This document shows, in pieces, positions 1 to 7,114 of a stretch of DNA of 16,423 nt. Below the pieces are notes generated by a model. The model had not been told where the DNA came from and made no database searches. It saw only the letters and a list, made by a program, of their open reading frames with translations. This DNA is from an uncultured Clostridia bacterium (lineage in GTDB: Bacteria; Bacillota; Clostridia; TANB77; CAG-508), in the NCBI GenBank assembly GCA_934167365.1, contig CAKPKU010000036.1:1-16423 (forward strand), given 5' to 3'. Both the position numbers and the translations under genes were made by a program. Positions within the stretch are counted from its first letter, which is position 1. Each line of letters opens with the position of its first letter.

Positions 1-184
1 TGATACTAATAAAATCCATAAATTAGGAGCAACTACAATAAATGATATATTTTTAATAAATTTTGATAACAAAAAATATATTGTAAAGATTTATAATGTA
101 GATGGAGAAAAAAATCAGAAATTCTTTATATACACAAAAGAAGATATATCAGTCAAATTGGAGTATATAGAATATTTTGTGTAA
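1..184 (+). CDS. C-terminal end of an unrecognised protein (5' truncated)
   Basis: The frame that begins at base 2 is open from the window edge to a TAA at 182-184, giving about 60 residues. The peptide is rich in Lys, Ile, Asn and Tyr and ends LEYIEYFV. It reads like normal coding sequence of this genome, with alternating hydrophobic and charged residues (for example FLINFDNKKYIVKIYNVDGE) that suggest beta strands. I do not recognise a family and there is no membrane segment in the visible part. No intrinsic terminator follows the stop; only a 4-bp GTAG/CTAC hairpin is seen. It could be the tail of a longer protein or a chance open frame in AT-rich DNA. Confidence 0.5.
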   Translation, partial: DTNKIHKLGATTINDIFLINFDNKKYIVKIYNVDGEKNQKFFIYTKEDISVKLEYIEYFV

Positions 185-291
185 AGTAGAATCAACTACA
201 CATATATCCGATATACTCGTTACTTGAATATTTGACTTTCTTGTGTTCCCATATTTCTATATTCTTTCGGTACATCTCTTACTATTTCTTG

Positions 292-320
292 TTGACAATA
301 CATTAAAAACAAAGTATAAT
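292..320 (+). promoter_or_regulatory. Sigma-A type promoter of the CAP-domain gene
   Basis: A perfect consensus -35 box TTGACA lies at 292-297 and a perfect -10 box TATAAT at 315-320, separated by exactly 17 bases. Transcription would start near 327, leaving a leader of about 84 bases before the ATG at 411. This is the best promoter in the window and predicts strong vegetative expression unless repressed. Confidence 0.88.
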
Positions 321-410
321 TGATGTTATGTTAACAAAAACAACAGATAAAATAATAAAAAATCAAACTTAAGATAATAATATAATTAAAATTATTAAAA
401 GGAAGTAATT

Positions 411-950
411 ATGAGTTTATCTAAAATAAGATTTTGTATTTTATCTATAATAGTATTTTTTACTTTGTTTGAAGGTGTATTATTAACTAAATATCAAAAA
501 ATATCTTTAGCACAATTAAGTAAAAATAACCAAATAAAAATGCAGTTAGAAGATGAAAAAGTTTTTTTAACAAATGAAGAGCAAGAAACATTAGATTTAA
601 TAAATAAGTACAGAAAAAAGCAGAATCTTGAAGAGCTAAAACCATTAGCTTGTTTGCAGAATATAGCTAAAATTAAAGCAGAAGATTTAGTGCAAAATTA
701 CTATTTTTCTCATACTTCAGCTAATTTAGGTACACCATTTGAAATGTTAGAATCTAATGGAGTTTATTATAAAATTGCTGGAGAAAATTTAGCAGGAAAT
801 GCAAATCCTCAAAAGGCAGTTGAAGCATGGATTAATTCTAAAGAGCATAGAGATAATATTTTAGAGCAAAATTTCAATTATACTGGTATATGTGTAATTG
901 ACAGTTCAATATATGGAAAAGTTTTTGTTCAGTTATTTATAGGAATATAA
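411..950 (+). CDS. Membrane-anchored CAP/SCP-domain protein (YkwD-like)
   Basis: The 179-residue protein has a basic start, one hydrophobic segment at about residues 7-26 (signal anchor; no lipobox cysteine), then an extracellular CAP (SCP/PR-1) domain at about 58-178. The CAP signature residues are visible: the FSH motif with His101, GEN with Glu125, and KEHR with Glu145 and His146, which fit the His-Glu-Glu-His cavity of the family. The hydrophobic core around LDLINKYRK and the closing strand VFVQLFI also match. Bacterial CAP proteins of this kind are secreted or wall-associated; their activity is mostly unknown, so I assign no reaction. The ATG at 411 has GGAAG at 401-405. It is monocistronic, between a consensus promoter and an intrinsic terminator that begins right after the stop codon. 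It is a neighbour of wall-synthesis genes but is transcriptionally separate from them. Confidence 0.87.
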   Translation: MSLSKIRFCILSIIVFFTLFEGVLLTKYQKISLAQLSKNNQIKMQLEDEKVFLTNEEQETLDLINKYRKKQNLEELKPLACLQNIAKIKAEDLVQNYYFSHTSANLGTPFEMLESNGVYYKIAGENLAGNANPQKAVEAWINSKEHRDNILEQNFNYTGICVIDSSIYGKVFVQLFIGI

Positions 951-986
951 GACTAAATTTATAATTAAAATTTAGTCTTTTTTTTT
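951..986 (+). terminator. Intrinsic terminator after the CAP-domain gene
   Basis: A perfect 10-bp stem (GACTAAATTT at 951-960 paired with AAATTTAGTC at 968-977), a 7-base loop, and a run of nine T (978-986). It starts at the base after the stop codon, so it should isolate the CAP gene from the downstream PBP. Confidence 0.93.
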
Positions 987-1058
987 ATATCTATAATATT
1001 ATTTATAAAGAAGTAATATGGATAACTTGAAAATATCAATTTCCTATATGGAGGTATT

Positions 1059-3107
1059 ATGAGTAATATTAGAAAAATGAAGAAAAAACTAAAGAAGGAA
1101 AAAAATAAGTTTAAGTTAGTAGAAAAAATAGGTGGTATTACAAGAAAAAAAAGATTAAGAAATATGATTTTTGTAATATTTATAATTTTAATTGGATTAG
1201 TGTTTAGAATAGGTTGGATTCAATTCAAAATGGGAGATAAATTACAACAAATGGCTTACTTACAACACACATTGGAAAGAGCATTTAATCCTAAAAGAGG
1301 TACCATATATGATGCAACAGGAGAAAAAATTTTAGCAGTAAGTGCATCTGTTGAAAGTATTACTGTTAATCCAGTTAATATTGCTAAAGAAGATAAAGAA
1401 AAAGTCGCACATAAATTGAGTGAGTTATTTGATTTAGATTATGAAAGAGTTTTAAAAAAGGTATCAAAGAAAAGTGCAATTGAAACTATTGCAAAAAAAG
1501 TTGATAAAGAAAAAAGCAATGAGCTTAGAAATTGGTTAGAGGAAAATAATATACATACAGGTGTCAATATTGATGTTGATACCAAACGATATTATCCATA
1601 TAATAGTTTAGCTGCTCAAATTATTGGTTTTTGTGGAAGTGATAATCAAGGATTAATGGGAATTGAAGCAAAGTATGAGGAAACTTTAAAGGGAAGTAGT
1701 GGAAGTATTGTAAAAATGACTGATGCAAGAGGTGGAAATTTAGATGAACATGGAGAAGAATATATAGATGCTGTTAATGGAAATGATTTAATTCTTACAA
1801 TTGATGCTACAATTCAAGGAATTGCTGAAAAATATCTTGAAGAAGCGTGTATTGATAATGTTTGTACAGATGGTGGAAATATTGTTATTATGGATCCAAA
1901 TAATGGAGATATTCTAGCAATGGCAGGATATCCATCATACAATTTGAATGAGCCATATACACCTATGGATAGTGAAGTTTTAGCAAATTGGGATAATATG
2001 TCACAGGAAGAAAAAACTTCGGAAATGCAAAAAATGTGGAGAAACAAAGCAATTTCAGATGCATATGAGCCAGGTTCAACTTTCAAATTGATTACTTCTT
2101 CAGCAGCTCTAGAGGAAAAAATAACAGATACAGATAATAAAGGAGAATTTTGTTGCACAGGAAGCATTACAATTGCTGGTGTTAGGATTAAATGTTGGAG
2201 ATATTATAGACCACATGGATCTGAAAGTTTAAGAGAGGCTTTAATGAATTCATGTAATCCTGTTTTTATAGGTTTAGGACAGAAATTAGGAGTTCATACT
2301 TACTATACATATTTAAATAAGTTCGGTTATTTAAATAAAACAGGAATTGATCTTCCAGGAGAAGGTGGTAGTATATTTTTAGCAGAGGAAAAAGTTGGTC
2401 CAGTAGAGCTTGGAACAATTGCTTTTGGCCAGAGGTTTGAAGTAACACCTATTCAAATGGTAACTGCTATTTCTAGTATTGCAAATGGTGGAGAACATGT
2501 AGTGCCTAGAGTTGTAAAACAAATTGTAAATAGTACAACAGGAGAAATTACAAATATTGAGCCTAAAATAAAGGAGCGTGTGATTTCTAAAGAAACATCA
2601 GATAAGGTGCTTAGCATGATGGAAACAGTTGTAGCAGAAGGAACAGGAAAAAATGCACAAGTAAAAGGATATTCAATAGGTGGAAAAACAGGAACTTCAG
2701 AAGATGGTGTAAATACAGGAAAATATGTAACATCATTTATAGGAGTAGCATCAATATCAGATCCTAAACTTGTTATATTAATTACATTATATAATCCAAC
2801 AGGAGAGGGAGGACACCAAGGAGGTGGTGTTGCAGCACCAATTGCTTCACAAGTACTAGGCGAAGTTTTACCATATATGGATATAAAAAAAGATAATGAA
2901 AATACAGATGAAACAAAAAATAAAGTAGTAGTTCCAGAAATTATTGGATATACTTTTGCAGATGCCAAAAAAATGCTTTCTGAAATGAAATTAAACATTG
3001 ACTTTGGAGGAGATGAAGCAGATTTTTATGATGAAAAGGTTATAAGTGAGCAATTACCTATAAGTGGAGTTGAAGTTTTTGAAGATAGTAGAGTTATAGT
3101 AAAATAA
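1059..3107 (+). CDS. spoVD: Class B penicillin-binding protein, SpoVD/FtsI-like, one PASTA domain
   Basis: Monofunctional peptidoglycan transpeptidase that crosslinks strands during septal or spore-cortex synthesis, anchored in the membrane with its active site outside. The 682-residue protein has a very basic cytoplasmic N-terminus, one membrane helix at about 36-56, the class B dimerisation domain (RGTIYD at 80-85), and the transpeptidase domain with STFK (nucleophile Ser340), SCN (398-400) and KTG (543-545). A single PASTA domain, 622-682, follows. One C-terminal PASTA domain and the position in front of murE-mraY match SpoVD, but with no other PBP ahead of it this could equally be the division PBP. 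The ATG at 1059 has GGAGGT at 1050-1055. No convincing sigma-A promoter is seen between 987 and 1058. Cys379 and Cys399 are conserved in the paralogue on the other strand (8365-10620). Confidence 0.9.
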   Translation: MSNIRKMKKKLKKEKNKFKLVEKIGGITRKKRLRNMIFVIFIILIGLVFRIGWIQFKMGDKLQQMAYLQHTLERAFNPKRGTIYDATGEKILAVSASVESITVNPVNIAKEDKEKVAHKLSELFDLDYERVLKKVSKKSAIETIAKKVDKEKSNELRNWLEENNIHTGVNIDVDTKRYYPYNSLAAQIIGFCGSDNQGLMGIEAKYEETLKGSSGSIVKMTDARGGNLDEHGEEYIDAVNGNDLILTIDATIQGIAEKYLEEACIDNVCTDGGNIVIMDPNNGDILAMAGYPSYNLNEPYTPMDSEVLANWDNMSQEEKTSEMQKMWRNKAISDAYEPGSTFKLITSSAALEEKITDTDNKGEFCCTGSITIAGVRIKCWRYYRPHGSESLREALMNSCNPVFIGLGQKLGVHTYYTYLNKFGYLNKTGIDLPGEGGSIFLAEEKVGPVELGTIAFGQRFEVTPIQMVTAISSIANGGEHVVPRVVKQIVNSTTGEITNIEPKIKERVISKETSDKVLSMMETVVAEGTGKNAQVKGYSIGGKTGTSEDGVNTGKYVTSFIGVASISDPKLVILITLYNPTGEGGHQGGGVAAPIASQVLGEVLPYMDIKKDNENTDETKNKVVVPEIIGYTFADAKKMLSEMKLNIDFGGDEADFYDEKVISEQLPISGVEVFEDSRVIVK

Positions 3108-3123
3108 GATGTTTGAATTTAAT

Positions 3124-3150
3124 TATAGAAAAAAGTCAATCTTTTCTATA
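3124..3150 (+). other. Hairpin between the spoVD-like gene and murE
   Basis: A perfect 9-bp inverted repeat (TATAGAAAA at 3124-3132 and TTTTCTATA at 3142-3150) with a 9-base loop. No T-run follows, so it does not look like a simple terminator. Its 3' arm overlaps the possible -35 box of a murE promoter. Confidence 0.55.
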
Positions 3151-3175
3151 CAAAAACGAAAATTAGTTATATAAT
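3147..3175 (+). promoter_or_regulatory. Possible sigma-A promoter ahead of murE
   Basis: TATACA at 3147-3152 (four of six consensus bases) and a perfect TATAAT at 3170-3175, separated by 17 bases. It lies 30 bases before the murE start codon, which would give a short leader containing the AGGAGG site. It would let murE and later genes be expressed without the upstream PBP. Confidence 0.45.
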
Positions 3176-3204
3176 GTATTAAAATTTATATTAGGAGGTT
3201 ATTT

Positions 3205-4689
3205 ATGGAGCTAAAAAAGATTTTAGTTGGAATAGATGGAATAAAAGCAAAAGGTGATTTAGATATAAATATTTCAAATATTGAAAGTGATTCAAGAAAA
3301 ATAAAAGAAGACGGACTATTTGTTGCAATAAAGGGCTTTGATGTTGATGGAAACGATTATATAAAATCAGCAATAGATAATGGTGCTGTTGCAGTAATTT
3401 CAACATCTGATATAGACAAAGATTTATTAAAGGAAATAGTAAGCAAAGTTACAGTAATAATAGTACCAGATTCTAGATTAGCATTAGCACTTGCATCAGC
3501 TAATTTTTATGGTAATCCATCAAAAAAATTTAAATTAATAGGAATAACAGGAACAAAGGGAAAAACTACTACATCATTTATGACAAAAGCAATATTAGAA
3601 AAGCAAGGGTTGAAAGTAGGTTTGATTGGTACAATTGCTGTATATATAGGCGATAAGAAAATTATAGATAGTGATAGAACTACTCCTGAAAGCAATGTAT
3701 TACAAAAAATATTCTATAAAATGGCGAAGGAAAAATGTGATGCTGTTGTTATGGAAGTTTCATCTCAAAGCTTGAAGTTAAATAGAGTGGCTGGATGTGA
3801 TTTTGATATAGGAGTATTTACTAACTTTTCAGAAGATCATATTAGTCCAAAGGAACATCCTGATATGCAAGACTATTTTGAGTCTAAATTAAAATTATTA
3901 AAAATGTGTAAAGTATGTTTTTCAAATGCTGATGATTTAATGGTTGCTAAAGTTCCAAAATTATTGCCAGATTCTAATATAACAACATATGGTATAGATA
4001 ATTATTGTAACTTTTTAGCAAAAGATATTACAATAACAAATTCATATGTTGATTTTAAAGTAAAATTAGAAAATAAAAATGAAAGAGTTAAAGTATGTAT
4101 ACCAGGAAGATTTAGTGTATATAACGCATTAGCTGCTATTTCTATTGCAAAACAAATGAATTGTAGTGCTGAAAATATTAAAGAAGCTTTAGCAGAAGTT
4201 AGAGTGCCAGGAAGAAGTGAATTAGTTACAAACAAGAGAGATTTGACTATTATGATTGATTATGCACATTCTCCAAAAAGTTTAGAAAATATTTTAGAAG
4301 CAATCAAATCATATACAAGAGGAAGAGTAATTAGTGTATTTGGTTGTGGTGGAGATAGAGATTCTGCAAAACGTCCTATAATGGGAGAAATATCAGGAAG
4401 AATTGCTGATTTTACAATTATAACTTCAGATAATCCTCGTACTGAAGATCCTGAAAAAATTGTAAAACAAATTGAAGAGGGAATAAAAAAGACAAATGGA
4501 AGCTATAAAGTTATAGTTGATAGAGTTGAAGCTATTACAGAGGCTATAAAAATGGCAAATAAAAAGGATATTATTCTTCTTGCAGGAAAAGGTCATGAGC
4601 CATATCAAGAGATTAATGGAGTTAAACATCCTTTTGATGAAAGAATTATAGTTAATGAAATTATAGAAAAATTAGATTCAAAAAAATAG
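3205..4689 (+). CDS. murE: UDP-N-acetylmuramoyl-tripeptide synthetase MurE (meso-DAP type)
   Basis: Cytoplasmic ATP-dependent ligase that adds the third residue to UDP-MurNAc-L-Ala-D-Glu. The 494-residue length is normal. Visible in order: the N-terminal UDP-MurNAc-binding domain (residues 1-100), the ATP loop TGTKGKTT (115-122), VMEVSSQSL (182-190) in the central domain, Lys228 in FESK at the place of the carbamylated lysine of Mur ligases, and the C-terminal domain with VPGRSEL and DYAHSP. DNPR at 409-412 is the motif that distinguishes meso-diaminopimelate enzymes from lysine enzymes, so DAP is the predicted substrate. The ATG at 3205 is preceded by AGGAGG at 3192-3197. It lies 97 bases after the PBP gene, with a hairpin and a possible own promoter in the gap. 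Confidence 0.96.
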   Translation: MELKKILVGIDGIKAKGDLDINISNIESDSRKIKEDGLFVAIKGFDVDGNDYIKSAIDNGAVAVISTSDIDKDLLKEIVSKVTVIIVPDSRLALALASANFYGNPSKKFKLIGITGTKGKTTTSFMTKAILEKQGLKVGLIGTIAVYIGDKKIIDSDRTTPESNVLQKIFYKMAKEKCDAVVMEVSSQSLKLNRVAGCDFDIGVFTNFSEDHISPKEHPDMQDYFESKLKLLKMCKVCFSNADDLMVAKVPKLLPDSNITTYGIDNYCNFLAKDITITNSYVDFKVKLENKNERVKVCIPGRFSVYNALAAISIAKQMNCSAENIKEALAEVRVPGRSELVTNKRDLTIMIDYAHSPKSLENILEAIKSYTRGRVISVFGCGGDRDSAKRPIMGEISGRIADFTIITSDNPRTEDPEKIVKQIEEGIKKTNGSYKVIVDRVEAITEAIKMANKKDIILLAGKGHEPYQEINGVKHPFDERIIVNEIIEKLDSKK

Positions 4690-4701
4690 TTTAAAGATTT
4701 A

Positions 4702-4744
4702 TAATATAGGACTACATTATTAATTAGTGTCAAGTCCTATATTA
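4702..4744 (+). other. Long perfect hairpin in the murE-mraY gap
   Basis: A 12-bp perfect inverted repeat (TAATATAGGACT at 4702-4713, AGTCCTATATTA at 4733-4744) around a 19-base loop. No T-run follows, so it is not a standard intrinsic terminator. A transcript-processing or stability element, an attenuator part, or a protein-binding site would all fit. It begins 13 bases after the murE stop and ends 61 bases before mraY. Confidence 0.7.
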
Positions 4745-4805
4745 GACTGTCCTAAATACATAAGAATAAACTTCTTAAAAGTTAAAAAAAGAAAAGAAGA
4801 AAGGA

Positions 4806-5792
4806 ATGGAATTAATGAATTTTGAGTTAAAAGTATTACTACTATCTTTTGGAGTTAGTGTAATATTGGCATTAATAATCGTACCAATTTTAAGAAGGTT
4901 TAAAATTGGTCAAATTGAAAGAACAGATGGACCACAATCGCATTTAAAAAAACAAGGAACTCCTACAATGGGAGGAATTATTATGGCACTGACATTAGTT
5001 GCAGTTGCAGGATTTTTATTTTATGATCGATCTAGAGTCGAGATTGATATAGTCAAAAGAATGATTCCTCTTGTTTTTATTACATTAGGGTTTGGGTTAG
5101 TTGGTTTTGTGGATGATTTTAAAAAATTAATTTTAAAAAACACAGAAGGTCTAAAGCCAATGTTAAAAATGTTTGGGTTACTTATTATATCTGTAATTTA
5201 TACATTTTATTTGATTAAATATTTAAATTTAGGAACAGAAACATATATACCAATTTTAAAAGAATATATAACTTTGCCAATATGGCTATATATTCCATTT
5301 GCAATTTTTGTATTATTAGGAACTACAAATGCAATAAATTTGACAGATGGAATTGATGGACTTTCAGCTAGTGTTACTACTATAATTTTAACATATTTAG
5401 TTGCAATAAGCATTATATTAGGTGTTGAAGAAATAACACTTATTGGAATAATACTTATTGGTGCATGTCTTGGATTTTTAATATTTAATTTGCACCCAGC
5501 CAAAGTATTTATGGGAGATACAGGATCTTTGTTACTTGGTGGGGCAATTTCTGGAATTGCTTTATATTTAAAAATGCCACTTATTTTAGTTATAATTGCT
5601 TTAATACCAATTATAGAAACAATTTCTGTTATGATGCAAGTTGCTTATTATAAAAAGACTGGAAAACGAATATTTAAAATGGCTCCAATACATCATCATT
5701 TTGAATTATGTGGATGGAAAGAAGGAAAAGTTGTTTCTATTTTTAGTATAATTACTTTGATTTTATGTATTATTGGAATTAATGTAATATAA
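4806..5792 (+). CDS. mraY: Phospho-N-acetylmuramoyl-pentapeptide transferase MraY
   Basis: Integral membrane enzyme that transfers phospho-MurNAc-pentapeptide to undecaprenyl phosphate, making lipid I. The 328-residue protein has about ten hydrophobic segments. Family motifs are complete: TDGPQSHLKKQGTPTMGG (40-57), the Asp pair in FVDDFKK (Asp103, Asp104), NLTDGIDGL (178-186), FMGDTGS (235-241) and the histidine cluster HHH (296-298). Two ATGs compete. The one at 4806 is only one base from the AAGG at 4801-4804, while the in-frame ATG at 4815 has a 10-base spacing and would lose only MEL. The second is better placed for ribosome binding. ftsW follows after 21 bases, so the two are surely co-transcribed; murD, which sits between them in Bacillus, is absent. 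Confidence 0.96.
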   Translation: MELMNFELKVLLLSFGVSVILALIIVPILRRFKIGQIERTDGPQSHLKKQGTPTMGGIIMALTLVAVAGFLFYDRSRVEIDIVKRMIPLVFITLGFGLVGFVDDFKKLILKNTEGLKPMLKMFGLLIISVIYTFYLIKYLNLGTETYIPILKEYITLPIWLYIPFAIFVLLGTTNAINLTDGIDGLSASVTTIILTYLVAISIILGVEEITLIGIILIGACLGFLIFNLHPAKVFMGDTGSLLLGGAISGIALYLKMPLILVIIALIPIIETISVMMQVAYYKKTGKRIFKMAPIHHHFELCGWKEGKVVSIFSIITLILCIIGINVI

Positions 5793-5813
5793 AATTAAAA
5801 TGAGGAGGTACAG

Positions 5814-6962
5814 ATGCAAAAAAAGAAAAAGAAAGTTTCAAATTTTGTTAATAATCAGTTTGATTTTATATTGTGTATAACAGTATTACTTTTATTAGCA
5901 ATAGGAATTATAATGGTTTTATCAGCAAGTGCACCATCTGCTTTATCTGTTACTGGTAATAGTTATACATATGTAAAAAGGCAATTAGGGTTTGCCATTG
6001 CTGGTATATTTGTTATGTTGTTTTTGTCAAAAGTAGATTATAGATTTTATAAAAAGTATTACTGGCAAATATACTTTGTGTCTTGGATTATTTTATTGTT
6101 AGTGTTAGTTCCTGGATTGGGAGTAGATGTTAAGGGAGCAACTAGATGGATAAAAATTGGACCACTTCAATTTCAACCATCTGAACTTACTAAAATAGGT
6201 ATGATAATATTTTTCTCTGGATATTTAACTGACCATAAAGATGATTTACAAGATTTTAAAAAGGGATTTGTAATACCATTGTTATTTTTATTACCACCAA
6301 TTGGAATATTATTTTTTGTGCAAAATCACCTTAGTGTTTCTTTAGTAATTTGCGTAATTGTAGTGGTTATAATGTTTATAGCAGGATGTAGACTAAAACA
6401 TTTTATGGTTGTAGGAATTATAGCTGTGTCAGTGTTAGCTGGTGTATTAGGATTTTTACAATTATCAGGATCTAATAGCTTTAGAATAAACAGAATTTCA
6501 ACTTACTTTGATCCATGGGCTGATGCTCAAGGAACAGGATATCAAACTGTTCAAAGTTTGTATGCGATAGGATCTGGCGGAATGTTTGGTGCAGGGCTTG
6601 GAAATAGTAAACAAAAATACTTATATATTCCAGAGCCACATAATGATTTTATATTTTCAATTTTGGCAGAAGAGCTAGGTTTCGTGGGATGTCTATTTAT
6701 AATTATCTTATTTGCAATTTTTATTTGGAGAGGAATACTTATTTCAATGAAGAGCACTGAAATGTTTGGTACTTTAATGGCAGTGGGTATTACAACTCAA
6801 ATAGCATTTCAAGCAATTGTAAATATTGCTGTTGTTACAGCTACAGTTCCAACCACTGGTATGTCACTTCCATTTATTAGCTATGGTGGTACTGCTTTAT
6901 TATTGTTATTAGCTAATGTTGGAATATTACTAAACATATCTAGATCAAATTCAAAAGTTTGA
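5814..6962 (+). CDS. ftsW: SEDS-family peptidoglycan polymerase (FtsW/SpoVE)
   Basis: Polytopic SEDS glycosyltransferase that polymerises lipid II together with a class B PBP, here probably the SpoVD-like neighbour. The 382-residue protein has about ten membrane segments and a basic N-terminus (MQKKKKK). The signature region WIKIGPLQFQPSELTK is at 112-127, the conserved outside loop PEPHNDFIFSILAEELG at 273-289 includes Asp278 at the position of the essential aspartate of FtsW/RodA, and the C-terminal motif GMSLPFISYGG is at 349-359. The motif often written QPDLGT in this family reads QNHLSVS at 170-176. FtsW and SpoVE cannot be told apart by sequence reading alone; position between mraY and murG matches spoVE of Bacillus. 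A good site, GAGGAGG, precedes the ATG. A hairpin terminator follows. Confidence 0.93.
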   Translation: MQKKKKKVSNFVNNQFDFILCITVLLLLAIGIIMVLSASAPSALSVTGNSYTYVKRQLGFAIAGIFVMLFLSKVDYRFYKKYYWQIYFVSWIILLLVLVPGLGVDVKGATRWIKIGPLQFQPSELTKIGMIIFFSGYLTDHKDDLQDFKKGFVIPLLFLLPPIGILFFVQNHLSVSLVICVIVVVIMFIAGCRLKHFMVVGIIAVSVLAGVLGFLQLSGSNSFRINRISTYFDPWADAQGTGYQTVQSLYAIGSGGMFGAGLGNSKQKYLYIPEPHNDFIFSILAEELGFVGCLFIIILFAIFIWRGILISMKSTEMFGTLMAVGITTQIAFQAIVNIAVVTATVPTTGMSLPFISYGGTALLLLLANVGILLNISRSNSKV

Positions 6963-7006
6963 TAATATAAAACCCATACTCGTATATGTGAAAAATATAA
7001 ATAAGA

Positions 7007-7048
7007 GATATTAAAAAATGTAAAAAATATTTTTTAGTATCTTTTTTT
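7007..7048 (+). terminator. Intrinsic terminator between ftsW and murG
   Basis: A 13-bp stem (7007-7019 with 7029-7041, one G-U pair) and a 9-base loop, followed by seven T (7042-7048). The stem is A/U-rich apart from its base, so read-through is possible. It separates murG from the upstream cluster. Confidence 0.72.
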
Positions 7049-7063
7049 ATTTTCAAAATAGTA

Positions 7064-7069
7064 TATAAT
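7064..7069 (+). promoter_or_regulatory. Possible -10 box of a murG promoter
   Basis: A perfect TATAAT stands 45 bases before the murG start and just after a terminator, where a new promoter would be expected. No good -35 box is seen: the bases at the right distance (7041-7046) fall in the terminator T-run. The call rests on the -10 box and context only. Confidence 0.3.
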
Positions 7070-7114
7070 TAGATAGAACTTTTGTGACAATTAGAAAAAA
7101 AGGAGGAATTTTTT

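Noticed and set aside
1814..2998. Minus-strand open frames of 117 and 181 codons inside the first PBP gene
   Set aside because: They lie opposite a fully supported transpeptidase with intact motifs, lack ribosome binding sites, and give low-complexity Ser/Phe/Ile-rich peptides typical of antisense frames in AT-rich genes.
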